Source: UBA2227 sp036677505 (GTDB lineage: Bacteria > Bacillota_I > Bacilli_A > Erysipelotrichales > Erysipelotrichaceae). Taken from it: 64,000 bases of DNA. Below the pieces are notes generated by a model. The model was not told the DNA's origin and ran no database searches. It saw nothing but the letters and a program-made list of their open reading frames with translations. Position 1 is the stretch's first letter, and each line of letters begins with the position of its first letter. The position numbers and the translations under genes were made by a program. Below, piece by piece: positions 24,029 to 32,343 of this stretch. The stretch is from the NCBI GenBank assembly GCA_036677505.1, contig JAVBWK010000021.1, positions 77,971 to 141,970 on the forward strand. Reading direction: 5' to 3'.

Positions 24029-25576
24029 CTAAAGTTTTGCTAAGATACGAGCAGCAAACTGTGCTGCCTGCGCATTGGTTGGAAGTACAATGACTCCGGC
24101 ATTTTTCAATTTTGCTACCTGATCACTCAGTACTTGCGGGTCTTTTTCTGTACCGCAAACCGAAGCAATATAGGTGATATGCCGATTCCCTTGCTGTGCT
24201 TTGGCTTGCTCAACAGCAGAAGCAACAGCACCTGCCGGATCCGGATGACTTCCGTAACCCAAGACACAATCCAACAGAATAACGGCCGTCTGCGGATCAG
24301 ATGCTTCCTTAATGATACGTTGAGAGCGCAATTTCGGTTCGATCATCGGATGAGGCATGCCATCAGTGAAATAATCATCTCCCATATCCAATATTGAGTT
24401 TTCCTGACTAACTTCAACATCAGCCAGACCGAACTCTTTATCAATTGCGATATTCGAGTAGATATTTCCGATCTTTTTGTCAAGAATCAACATACCTTCA
24501 TAAGCAAGGGTTCCACCTGTGTACAAGCCTCGGATGTATTTTTTCCCGTAAAGTTTCTTCGCTTCAACTTCAACCAAATCATTCAATTGAGCCTCAGTGA
24601 ATCCATCTAAACTTGAATCCAGAGTACCTTTTGACAAAGTTACTAAGTGCTTCGCTGCTTCTTCAATAGTTTCCGTTGCAATTGTGTCCGTTCCTTTCAC
24701 AAGACTCGGATCTCCACCCAGGAAACAGGCTACGACTGGTTTTGAAATATTCTTCACTTTTTCTAAGATTTTTACCATGACTTCTTTTGCCGGTGGTTTC
24801 GACACAATTCCGATGACATGTGTTTCAGGATCGTTAGCCAATGCATCCAAGCTCAAAAGCATCATTTTACCGCCGATATCTTTCTTCAAGTCGCGACCGC
24901 CGGTTCCTAAGGCTTGCGAAATACCGCCGCCGAGCTTGTCAATAATGACCGTCAGCTCTTGTAACCCGGTTCCTGAGGCTGCGACCAGGCCGATATTCCC
25001 TTTTCGGACAACGTTGGCAAATCCAAGGGCTACCCCGTTGATAATGGCTGTGCCGCAGTCCGGCCCCATCATCAGCAATTGATTGGCAACCGCATAATCT
25101 TTCAATTCATTCTCTTCTTCAACCGTGATGTTATCCGAGAATAATAGTACATGCATCCCATTCTTAAGACATTTCATCGTTTCCGCAGCAGCAAAACGGC
25201 CAGGCAGTGATACAATGGCGAAATTGAGTCCGTCCATTTTCTTGACAGCTGCATCAATCGTTTTAACTTTCACTTTCCCAGTGCCTTCATCCGATTTGTT
25301 CTTGTTTTCAAATTGTTCATCCAGCGTTTTGATCGCCAAATCGATAACCGCCTGTGATACGGCTTTGATACCAATCACTAAGTCATTACCGGTAACTTTG
25401 CTTGCCAGTTCTTCAGACAAAATTCCCGAACTTTTCATCAGTTCCTTATTATGGTCTGTACCCATCATAACCGCTGCTTCCAGCACTCCGGGTATACCGC
25501 TCAATTTGCTTGAAAACAGCATCAGAGTCACGGAGTCAAAATAGGCATTGTGCTTAATAACATTATGAATCATCAT
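24029..25576 (-). CDS. allF: Oxamate carbamoyltransferase subunit AllF (FdrA)
   Basis: 515 residues. The FdrA family has succinyl-CoA synthetase-like CoA-binding and ligase-like domains. Here the N-terminal VIKHNAYFDSVTLM and LMKSSGILSEELA segments are typical of FdrA, the middle shows VSLPGRFAAAE, MMGPDCGTAIINGVALGFAN and LVAASGTGLQELT (nucleotide/CoA-binding-type loops), and the C-terminal part has GYGSHPDPAGAVASAVEQA. It overlaps the allH stop codon (ATGA), with GGGAGG upstream. FdrA-type proteins work with AllG and AllH on oxalurate; the succinyl-CoA-synthetase-like fold suggests phosphate and carbamoyl transfer by a related mechanism. Confidence 0.9.
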   Translation of the reverse strand: MMIHNVIKHNAYFDSVTLMLFSSKLSGIPGVLEAAVMMGTDHNKELMKSSGILSEELASKVTGNDLVIGIKAVSQAVIDLAIKTLDEQFENKNKSDEGTGKVKVKTIDAAVKKMDGLNFAIVSLPGRFAAAETMKCLKNGMHVLLFSDNITVEEENELKDYAVANQLLMMGPDCGTAIINGVALGFANVVRKGNIGLVAASGTGLQELTVIIDKLGGGISQALGTGGRDLKKDIGGKMMLLSLDALANDPETHVIGIVSKPPAKEVMVKILEKVKNISKPVVACFLGGDPSLVKGTDTIATETIEEAAKHLVTLSKGTLDSSLDGFTEAQLNDLVEVEAKKLYGKKYIRGLYTGGTLAYEGMLILDKKIGNIYSNIAIDKEFGLADVEVSQENSILDMGDDYFTDGMPHPMIEPKLRSQRIIKEASDPQTAVILLDCVLGYGSHPDPAGAVASAVEQAKAQQGNRHITYIASVCGTEKDPQVLSDQVAKLKNAGVIVLPTNAQAAQFAARILAKL

Positions 25577-26442
25577 TCATTTCCTCCCTTTAATAATCCA
25601 AAGTAAAGTCCCGTCAGAAAATCGATACCGGAAGTATGCCCCACATCCCTGATTTTCATAATCTCCTGTATCACATCCCGATTATTTTGACTCTTGATGA
25701 GAATGTGTTTCACCATCTGACTGAATTTACCTTCACACGCATAAACAAGAAATTCTTTACTGATAATCGTAGTCGTGTTGATCCGGTGACGGATTTGACG
25801 AATCAGTTCTTCCCTCAGATCATCAGCATATCGTCTGTCTCGCAAATAGAACAGAGCGGCTAACATGCCACAGTTGAAATCATCCCCGGAAGGTGTTAAT
25901 CCCTCGCCAACACCGATCAACTGCGCTGCCAAAGAGCTGATTTCCAGAACATCTGAACTATTGCTTAATTTCGTTAAGATACCGGATACATAACTGCCCG
26001 CAAATGACAATAGTATTTTTTGGTTGTCTTTCAGTGATTTAGCAATGCGACCGAACTCGCCTTTTTCGATGTAGAGCAGAATTTCATCCGATAACTTCCC
26101 AATTTTTGCTTTGTCCAGCGGATATGTTCCGATGGTTAAGTCACAATCGAATACTTCAGTATCTTCGAAAATAAAGCTCGTATTAAATGCAACTAATCCG
26201 TCTTTTGTAAACTGCACTTCATCACCTCTGTTTACCCGAATCAGTTCGAAGACCTTTTTGGGGATATCGAGATTGATGCTTAGCGGAGTGATCGGCATTT
26301 CCTGATGCTGAAGCGATATGATTCGATCATCGACCAAACAATTGATCGTACTTTTATATACTGAATGTACGACAGCTTGTTTTTCGTCATCAAACAGAAC
26401 TCTGAAATGCTTACAGTATGATTTTATTCGGTCGATAAACAT
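25573..26442 (-). CDS. allH: Oxamate carbamoyltransferase subunit AllH (YlbF, DUF2877)
   Basis: 289 residues if it starts at the ATG at 26442. The frame stays open upstream for 35 more codons, but that stretch crosses a promoter-like region and the AGGTG just before 26442 is close to the ATG, so the start is uncertain. DUF2877 marks: LIGVGEGLTPSGDDFNCGMLAALF (the most conserved block), TTTIISKEFLVYACEGKFSQMVKH and GHTSGIDFLTGLYFGL. First structural gene of the AllFGH set after pucR; a terminator and a cre-like site lie in the 141-base gap. Confidence 0.88.
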   Translation of the reverse strand: MFIDRIKSYCKHFRVLFDDEKQAVVHSVYKSTINCLVDDRIISLQHQEMPITPLSINLDIPKKVFELIRVNRGDEVQFTKDGLVAFNTSFIFEDTEVFDCDLTIGTYPLDKAKIGKLSDEILLYIEKGEFGRIAKSLKDNQKILLSFAGSYVSGILTKLSNSSDVLEISSLAAQLIGVGEGLTPSGDDFNCGMLAALFYLRDRRYADDLREELIRQIRHRINTTTIISKEFLVYACEGKFSQMVKHILIKSQNNRDVIQEIMKIRDVGHTSGIDFLTGLYFGLLKGGNE

Positions 26443-26504
26443 CACCTCGTATTCGCTTACATTTTCCCATAGGCAAAAGTATGCAACAATGGTCAAAACA
26501 AATG

Positions 26505-26528
26505 AAAAACACCCAACATGGTTGGGCA
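26505..26528 (-). terminator. Terminator between pucR and allH
   Basis: On the minus strand CCCAAC-CAT-GTTGGG runs into GTTTTT. It lies 58-80 bases past the pucR stop and upstream of allH, so allH needs either read-through or its own promoter between here and 26442. Confidence 0.7.
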
Positions 26529-26549
26529 TTTTGCACAAATGATTCAATT

Positions 26550-26563
26550 TGTTAGCGCTTTCT
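26550..26563. promoter_or_regulatory. Candidate cre (CcpA) site upstream of allH
   Basis: TGTTAGCGCTTTCT fits the cre consensus TGWNANCGNTNWCA at 13 of 14 positions (last base differs). Located between the end of pucR and the start of the allHFG genes, it would give carbon-catabolite control of the cluster. Whether ccpA exists in this genome cannot be seen here. Confidence 0.45.
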
Positions 26564-26583
26564 ATGAAATATAAATGATTATA

Positions 26584-28245
26584 TTATCGAGTATTTATAA
26601 TCTTACTGATATGTAATGCCAATTGACAATTAAAATTGAACTCTGAATCTTTCAAATCATTATTCAATATCTGCTTGATTTTCTCAATTCTATATATAAA
26701 TGTATTTCTATGGATAAACATTGCTTTTGAGGCAATGCTTAAGTTTCCATTTGCCTTATAGTAGGATTCTAGAGTATTCATCAGGTCAGTTTTATTACTC
26801 TTGTCATAATCACGTATACTACCTAATGTTGAATCAAAGAATCCATGCAATTTACTTTTATCAAATGTACTATCTAGTAAATAGTAGCTAATCAAATCAT
26901 TGAAGTAAAAAATGTTATCATTTGATGGAATTTTTGAGGTTAATCGAAGCACATCCTGAGCGAGCAAACAAGACTTCCCAATAGTGAGAAAATCTGTACA
27001 AACATTACTGACACCTATACGATACATGAGATTTTTACACGAGGAATTCACGTTTAGATCCAATCGTTCAAGAAAGCCGCGAACTTCCATGCTTGGTTCA
27101 TACCGGCTTTCACTCTCTTCTAACTCGATAAACATGAGCACATTGCTCTCCCTGATGATCGAGCGGACACGTCTGCGACATTTCATGGCGACATCCAGAC
27201 ATATATTGATGACTTCATTAAGCGTTTCCTTTGTGGCATCCTGCGTATTTATGATGGCACAGATATGATTTCTCATCGGATTCATGCCATGAATCTCCGC
27301 AAGGCTTTTTACCGCATTGACCGAAGCAATTTTTCCTTGAAGAAGATCATCAAAGAAGTCTTCTTTCATCTTATGCTGAGCTTCAATCATCTGCTTGGTT
27401 TTGACTCGCTCCATGGCTGCTGTCTGAGCAGCGCTTTCCAACGCGATATAGTCAATACTCTCCAACTTTCTCGTCACTTCCCAAACGATGATATATCCGT
27501 AGATGATTTGTGAATAAGCGATCGGAATGACCCGGCAAACGATATTTCCGTTTTCATCCGGAAACTTACGCTTAATACTCAAAGTAAATTTCTTCGTGCT
27601 GGTTGGAATTCCGTCGGTAAATTCTTTAGTAAAAACCTTCTCACGCTCAATTAACTGCAGATTTTCTGCCAGTTTATGCGGATTATTCGGACGTTCGAAA
27701 TAACTCAGCAAATTAAATGAACTGTCGAGCATGATGACCGGATTCTCGACCAAATCCGAAGTAAGTTTTACGATTTCCCATAAGTTACCGCCATCGATCG
27801 AACATTTACTGAAAGCATTATGAATATCCCGATATTTCTTAAATACACTGTCCTCCCGTTGGTGAACTTCGGCATTGATGATATTTGAAACTTGAGCCAG
27901 ACTATACGTAAATGGGATTTCAACGATAGGAAATCCCCGAAGATTCGCTTCATCGATAATGACCTTCGGAACTTCATTCCAATATCTTTTGACTTTGATT
28001 CCCAATCCGGCACAATTTTGATCCGCAAGCTCTTTGACAAGTTTTTTTTGCAAGTTAACATCATCCTTAAAAATAAATCCGGTGGTTAAAATAAAATCCC
28101 CCGCCGTAAACCATTCGAAGGAATCCGGATTATCAATGATGTTGGCATTAAAAATTTTGTTTGATAATCCCTTCTTGCCGGCTTTCAGTTGAGCGCCGAC
28201 CGGACCTAAGTGCTGGACAAGCTTCTCGATAGTAAAGGAATGCAT
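26584..28245 (-). CDS. pucR: PucR-family transcriptional regulator
   Basis: 553 residues from the ATG at 28245 (GGAGG six bases before). The N-terminal PucR domain (about 1-125; GLGIKVKRYWNEVPKVIIDEA) is followed by a GGDEF-like/CdaR middle region, and the C-terminal HTH_30 helix-turn-helix is at about 495-545 (YYKANGNLSIASKAMFIHRNTFIYRIEKIKQIL). PucR activators respond to allantoin-like purine catabolites. Here it is beside AllFGH on one side and a riboswitch-controlled purine permease on the other, and likely controls the downstream cluster. A terminator follows. Confidence 0.92.
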   Translation of the reverse strand: MHSFTIEKLVQHLGPVGAQLKAGKKGLSNKIFNANIIDNPDSFEWFTAGDFILTTGFIFKDDVNLQKKLVKELADQNCAGLGIKVKRYWNEVPKVIIDEANLRGFPIVEIPFTYSLAQVSNIINAEVHQREDSVFKKYRDIHNAFSKCSIDGGNLWEIVKLTSDLVENPVIMLDSSFNLLSYFERPNNPHKLAENLQLIEREKVFTKEFTDGIPTSTKKFTLSIKRKFPDENGNIVCRVIPIAYSQIIYGYIIVWEVTRKLESIDYIALESAAQTAAMERVKTKQMIEAQHKMKEDFFDDLLQGKIASVNAVKSLAEIHGMNPMRNHICAIINTQDATKETLNEVINICLDVAMKCRRRVRSIIRESNVLMFIELEESESRYEPSMEVRGFLERLDLNVNSSCKNLMYRIGVSNVCTDFLTIGKSCLLAQDVLRLTSKIPSNDNIFYFNDLISYYLLDSTFDKSKLHGFFDSTLGSIRDYDKSNKTDLMNTLESYYKANGNLSIASKAMFIHRNTFIYRIEKIKQILNNDLKDSEFNFNCQLALHISKIINTR

Positions 28246-28367
28246 TGCATACCTCCGTTCTAAATATTCTTTATCTACTTGGAGTTTACGACAACTGCAC
28301 CAGAAATGCAAGTGACTCATACACACATTCAATGGTAACGAAAGTTGTGAAAAAAGTAAAAAGATGG

Positions 28368-28396
28368 ATGACAAGATGCGTAAGACATGCTAAAAT
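28368..28396 (+). promoter_or_regulatory. Promoter of the purine permease gene
   Basis: ATGACA (28368-28373), 17 bases, TAAAAT (28391-28396) with an extended TGC before the -10 element. It is placed so that the transcript begins just ahead of the riboswitch. Confidence 0.7.
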
Positions 28397-28410
28397 GACT
28401 CCATGCTAAA

Positions 28411-28480
28411 CACCGTATATCCTTGCGAATAAGGCGCAAGAGTCTCTACCCGACCACCGTAAACGGTCGGACTACGATGG
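28411..28480 (+). ncRNA. Guanine-type purine riboswitch aptamer
   Basis: The conserved core is present: ATAT near the 5' end, the P2 hairpin around CCTTGCG...CGCAAG, TCTCTACC, CCGTAAACGG-type P3, then GGACTACG. The base that pairs with the ligand (position 74 in the B. subtilis xpt riboswitch, the C of GAC) is C, indicating guanine/hypoxanthine rather than adenine. P1 forms between CACCGTA and TACGATG with one mismatch. It controls the downstream permease through the terminator at 28498. Confidence 0.92.
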
Positions 28481-28497
28481 AAGATCACTTTTTCAGT

Positions 28498-28529
28498 GCT
28501 TCTGTCGAAACGGAAGCTTTTTCTTTTTT
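28498..28529 (+). terminator. Riboswitch expression-platform terminator
   Basis: GCTTCTG-TCGAAA-CGGAAGC (7 bp, one G-T pair) followed by TTTTTCTTTTTT, 17 bases past the aptamer and ahead of the permease start. Ligand binding should favour this hairpin and switch the gene off. Confidence 0.85.
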
Positions 28530-28562
28530 GACGGTGAGTAGCACATGAGAAAGGGGAACATT

Positions 28563-29888
28563 ATGTTCGAAAAGTTATTTAAGTTGTCTTCCAAGGGAAC
28601 AACCGTAAAAGTCGAATTGTTGGCGGGTTTAACGACCTTCCTCACGATGGCTTACATCTTAGCGGTCAACCCGGGCTTGTTGTCCAATGAATTTGGGGCT
28701 GGTATGCCATTCCAATCCGTCTTCCTTGCAACAGCTTTATCCTCTGCTTTGGCATCTATCATCATGGGTTTATACGCTAACTACCCGATCGCATTAGCAC
28801 CGGGTATGGGCGTAAATGCATTCTTTTCATTCACCGCTGTAAGTATGCTTGGGGGCAGTTGGCAAGCAGGATTGGCGGCTGTTTTTGTGTCCGGATTACT
28901 TTTCTTGATCATCTCCGTTACAGGCATCCGTAAAATGGTTATCAATGCCATTCCGAAGAATTTGAAACTGGCTATTGGTGCCGGTATCGGTTTCTTTATT
29001 GCTTTTATCGGTTTACAGAATGCCGGCATCGTTGTTAACAATGATGCTGTCTTGGTAGGTTTGGGTGATTTGACCTCTCCGACCGTCTTGTTGGCAGTCT
29101 TTGGTATTTTAGTGACATTTGCCATGTTGGCACGCAAAATTTCTGCCGGTGTGTTCTACGGTTTGGTTATTACTGCTGTTGTCGGCGTCATTGCCGGATT
29201 GGCCGGTGTCGAAGGCATGCCTTCCTTACCGACAGCCGTTGTATCCTTTAACTTTGATATGCCGACCTTGGGTGCATTCGCTACCGGTTTCAGCGATTTG
29301 TTCGCAAGTCCTTCGGCCATCCTGATCATCTTCACCTTCTTGTTCATCGACTTCTTTGATACAGCCGGTACGTTGGTTGCTGTAGCAGGCAAGACAAATC
29401 TCATTGATGAAAACGGTGAACTTGAAAATGTAGACAAAGCTTTGATGGCAGATGCTATCGGTACCGTTGCCGGTGCTGTGTTAGGTACTTCAACCGTTAC
29501 TTCCTATATCGAGTCTGCTGCCGGTGTCGGTGTGGGCGGTCGTACCGGATTAACCGCCGTTACTACCGGTGTATTGTTTATTCTGTCCATCGTCTTCTTC
29601 CCGGTATTGGCCGTAGTTAATGGAACCGTTACCGCTCCGGCGCTTATCGTTGTCGGTGTACTGATGGCTCAACAGTTGGGTGGAATTGAGTGGGATGATT
29701 TCGTTGCTGCTACCAGCGGATTTGTTGCTATCATCACGATGATCTTGGCATACTCGATCGCAGACGGAATCGCAACCGGCTTTATCACCTACGGCGTTGT
29801 GATGGCTGCCAGCGGTAAAGCAAAAGAAGTCAAACCGATCATCTGGGTATTGATTGCTATCTTCGTATTGCACTTCGTGTTTAAATAA
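28563..29888 (+). CDS. pbuG: Guanine/hypoxanthine permease (AzgA/PbuG type, NCS2 superfamily)
   Basis: 441 residues from the ATG at 28563 (AAGGGG upstream; an in-frame ATG at 28545 lacks a good site). About 12-14 hydrophobic segments with family blocks GLTTFLTMAYILAVNPGLL, ALAPGMGVNAFFSFTAV, KLAIGAGIGFFIAFIGLQNAGI, IDFFDTAGTLVAVAGK and GTSTVTSYIESAAGVGVGGRTGLTAV. Imports guanine/hypoxanthine with protons. The upstream guanine riboswitch closes the gene when guanine is plentiful. Divergent from pucR and near the XDH operon, so it may feed purine catabolism as well as salvage. Confidence 0.93.
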   Translation: MFEKLFKLSSKGTTVKVELLAGLTTFLTMAYILAVNPGLLSNEFGAGMPFQSVFLATALSSALASIIMGLYANYPIALAPGMGVNAFFSFTAVSMLGGSWQAGLAAVFVSGLLFLIISVTGIRKMVINAIPKNLKLAIGAGIGFFIAFIGLQNAGIVVNNDAVLVGLGDLTSPTVLLAVFGILVTFAMLARKISAGVFYGLVITAVVGVIAGLAGVEGMPSLPTAVVSFNFDMPTLGAFATGFSDLFASPSAILIIFTFLFIDFFDTAGTLVAVAGKTNLIDENGELENVDKALMADAIGTVAGAVLGTSTVTSYIESAAGVGVGGRTGLTAVTTGVLFILSIVFFPVLAVVNGTVTAPALIVVGVLMAQQLGGIEWDDFVAATSGFVAIITMILAYSIADGIATGFITYGVVMAASGKAKEVKPIIWVLIAIFVLHFVFK

Positions 29889-29910
29889 GAATTTGCTTTC
29901 ATAAAGCACA

Positions 29911-29932
29911 AGGCAGGGTATCCTGCCTTTTT
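29911..29932 (+). terminator. Terminator of the purine permease gene
   Basis: AGGCAGG-GTAT-CCTGCCT followed by TTTTT; lies at the convergent junction with the NTPase gene, whose stop codon touches its T run. Confidence 0.9.
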
Positions 29933-30416
29933 ATATGCAACGGTCGTAGTTGAATCCAAATTTCTCCGTGACTGCTTTAATGTGTTTTTGGTTGATGCAA
30001 ATAAACAAGTTCTTCTGGCTTTCGATCATCTTTGTAAAAATTTTGCAGTAACCTCGGTCTTGTAGTTCAAGCATTCCGACTTCATCGAGAAATATGGATA
30101 CGATGCTTGGATTTTGAATCGCATCGCTTATGATACCTTCTGCTAAACTCAGTGCTTTCTTAGAGAACCTAAACCGTTCAAGTTCGAAGAAATCCTCATC
30201 AGCAATTTCAGATATGGATTTCTCAATGATAAAGTCATTTTCTTCTTGCGTAGACAGTCTTATCAATTTGTATCCTCGAATATCATTTTCAACATTACTG
30301 TATTTAACACACGCAAATCCTTCTGCTTCTCCCTTGATTTGCTGCTGAAAGATATCAATCATTCTCGATGTCTTTCCGGAATTAAAATCGCCGCTTATCA
30401 GAGTGATCGTTCTCAT
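29931..30416 (-). CDS. P-loop NTPase (THEP1-like) at the end of the XDH operon
   Basis: 161 residues. Walker A is GDFNSGKT (about 9-16) and Walker B SIFLDEVGML; EGFACVKYSN and GYKLIRLST resemble the strand pattern of THEP1/DUF2478-type nucleoside triphosphatases. A one-step reading would be a nucleotide-dependent maturation factor, but no substrate is known. It is transcribed three bases after an unknown membrane protein and with the molybdenum hydroxylase subunits, so a role in metal-cofactor handling or transport energisation for that enzyme is an inference. Confidence 0.7.
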   Translation of the reverse strand: MRTITLISGDFNSGKTSRMIDIFQQQIKGEAEGFACVKYSNVENDIRGYKLIRLSTQEENDFIIEKSISEIADEDFFELERFRFSKKALSLAEGIISDAIQNPSIVSIFLDEVGMLELQDRGYCKIFTKMIESQKNLFICINQKHIKAVTEKFGFNYDRCI

Positions 30417-30419
30417 ATA

Positions 30420-31034
30420 CTAAAACATGCCTTGCAGAAGAATGGCTGCAAGAAGCATCCCCCAAGCCAATGCTGTACTTGGTGCCTTGCGCTCCAATTT
30501 AACCGGCAGTACCAGATACCCTTTCATCAGAATTGCATTGATTATACTCTCCAAGAATAAAAAGCGGAGGGCAATGGTCCAACCATTGGTCACTAAACCG
30601 GCAGGCAAATCAAATCTCGAAAGGATGAGCATATATCCAAGGAGAACCACTCGCCAAATCCATCCCATGAAGAAACAATGATGAAATCGGATGAATGTTT
30701 GTTTATGGGTAACATAAGCAAGAATCATTGCAACAGCCAACCCTTCTATCAAAAGTGAAAGCGCTGGGTTGACTACGTAAATCGTTGGCAAACCGCCAAA
30801 CATCAAATCTGTCAGTTTGATTGATGAAGCAACCAAAGCAATCTGAATAACCGAAAGCAGATCTTGCGTTTGGTCATATACACGATGCATAAAGATAAAG
30901 GCTATCGGAAACATGAGCATCCCGGGGAGCCCCGGAATAGCCATTGAAAACAAGTGAAGGACATAACCGAGCGTGGATTCGGTGATACCCCAACATGCAC
31001 CCCAAAAAAGAATCGTTGTTATTGCTCTTTTCAT
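30420..31034 (-). CDS. Six-helix membrane protein of unknown function in the XDH operon
   Basis: 204 residues, about six hydrophobic segments. WGITESTLGYVLHLF near the start, GLPGMLMFPIAFIFM, ASSIKLTDLMFGGLPTIYVVNPALSLLIEGLAVAMILAY in the middle. The small size and repeated helix pattern recall substrate-binding (S) components of ECF transporters, but no alanine-rich AxxxA signature was confirmed. It overlaps the FAD-subunit stop by ATGA and is followed three bases later by a P-loop NTPase. It could be a permease for substrate or molybdate-related cargo. Confidence 0.65.
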   Translation of the reverse strand: MKRAITTILFWGACWGITESTLGYVLHLFSMAIPGLPGMLMFPIAFIFMHRVYDQTQDLLSVIQIALVASSIKLTDLMFGGLPTIYVVNPALSLLIEGLAVAMILAYVTHKQTFIRFHHCFFMGWIWRVVLLGYMLILSRFDLPAGLVTNGWTIALRFLFLESIINAILMKGYLVLPVKLERKAPSTALAWGMLLAAILLQGMF

Positions 31035-31879
31035 AAAGTCAACTCCTTTGTCAGAAATGTTTCTACAAGATTACACGCAACTTTTGTGCGATATATACGA
31101 TTCGATCGCACATCATCTATTGGTTTTAACCTTTCGGTAACACATGACAACACCTCATCAAGGACATTGTCGATTTGTTCGATTCTTAAGCCGCAAAGCA
31201 GCTTCTCCGCCTCGATTATACGTACGACCGTCGGACCGCAAGCACCGATGGTCAGTCGTATATCCGCAATTTTGTGATCGATGACATTCGCCAAGGCCAA
31301 AACCGAAACTTTTGAAATAGCGTTCGCTTTCCTTGTCCCTACCTTCCTGTAAAAGACATGGCTGAAGTAAACCTTATCGAATGAAATCTGTGTGACGATT
31401 TCATCTCGGTTCAATCGGATCTTCCCCGGTCCGTCGATGAAGTCTTTGATAGGAATCATTCTGTGACCCTCTGCGGATGTCAGTGTTATATTCGCATTTA
31501 ACGCATATAATGACGGTAATACATCTCCGGCAGGAGAGGCATTGCAGATATTTCCTGACAATGTAGCAATATTGCGGACAGCTACTGACCCAATCTGCTC
31601 ACAAGGTTGTTTTAAATAACCGGGGATCGTGGGATGTCTTAGGATCTGTGCATACGTCACCGCTGAGCCGATGATAAACTCATCCTGCCTTTCAACGATG
31701 TTTTTAAGCTCACTCAATTGACCGATATAAAGAACATCCTTAGGAAAATTCACTGCGACAGAGGATCCGCTGCGATATTTGATCATCATGTCACTCCCGC
31801 CATTAAAAATCATGACGTCATGATTCTTTCTGACTTCAAGAGCTTCCGTTAATGATGTTGGTCGAAATGCTTTTACCAT
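31031..31879 (-). CDS. xdhB: Xanthine dehydrogenase-type FAD-binding subunit
   Basis: 282 residues of the molybdopterin dehydrogenase FAD-binding family (CoxM/XdhB). FAD contacts: FNGGSDMMIKYRSG near residue 25 and GSVAVRNIATLSGNICNASPAGDVLPSLYALNA at about 95-128 (the TxGGN-like motif). The C-terminal CO_deh_flav_C domain follows (AISKVSVLALANVIDHK). It passes electrons from the FeS subunit to NAD+ or another acceptor. It overlaps the FeS gene by 7 bases. Confidence 0.9.
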   Translation of the reverse strand: MVKAFRPTSLTEALEVRKNHDVMIFNGGSDMMIKYRSGSSVAVNFPKDVLYIGQLSELKNIVERQDEFIIGSAVTYAQILRHPTIPGYLKQPCEQIGSVAVRNIATLSGNICNASPAGDVLPSLYALNANITLTSAEGHRMIPIKDFIDGPGKIRLNRDEIVTQISFDKVYFSHVFYRKVGTRKANAISKVSVLALANVIDHKIADIRLTIGACGPTVVRIIEAEKLLCGLRIEQIDNVLDEVLSCVTERLKPIDDVRSNRIYRTKVACNLVETFLTKELTL

Positions 31880-32343
31880 AGACCTTTACCTATGTCCTTT
31901 GCTTTCATAATCCCAGCCACGATCATCTGATAACCGGTACACCGACAAAGATTGCCTTCGATTCCCTTAATGACTTCATCTTCTGTAGGATTCGGATTCA
32001 TCGAAAGGAGTGCTTCGGTCGCCAAGACAAAGCCAGGTGTACAAAATCCGCACTGTACGCTGCCGCATTGTTCAAAACCTGCCTTAACTGCTTCGAATCG
32101 TTTGGTTTGCCGATAGCCTTCCAAAGTAATAATTTCGCTCCCCTCAAGATTGGCAATCGCGATCAGACATGAATTGACCAACAGTCCGTTCAATAATACA
32201 GAGCATGATCCGCATTCACCTTCACCGCATCCCTCTTTTACTGAAGTCATATGGCATTGATCCCGTAGCAGGTCCAACAGTCTTGTTGAGTGCTCTGCTT
32301 CCACACTGATCGCAGACCCGTTTAGGATAAAATTAACTTTCAT
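31873..32343 (-). CDS. xdhC: Xanthine dehydrogenase-type [2Fe-2S] subunit
   Basis: 156 residues with two [2Fe-2S] domains. The plant-ferredoxin-type cluster uses Cys39, Cys44, Cys47 and Cys59 (GCGEGECGSCSVLLNG ... NSC); the four-helix domain uses Cys98, Cys101, Cys133 and Cys135 (QCGFCTPGF ... NLCRCTGYQ). All eight cysteines are present. It links the molybdenum subunit to the FAD subunit. It overlaps the molybdenum-subunit gene by 11 bases. Confidence 0.93.
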   Translation of the reverse strand: MKVNFILNGSAISVEAEHSTRLLDLLRDQCHMTSVKEGCGEGECGSCSVLLNGLLVNSCLIAIANLEGSEIITLEGYRQTKRFEAVKAGFEQCGSVQCGFCTPGFVLATEALLSMNPNPTEDEVIKGIEGNLCRCTGYQMIVAGIMKAKDIGKGLW

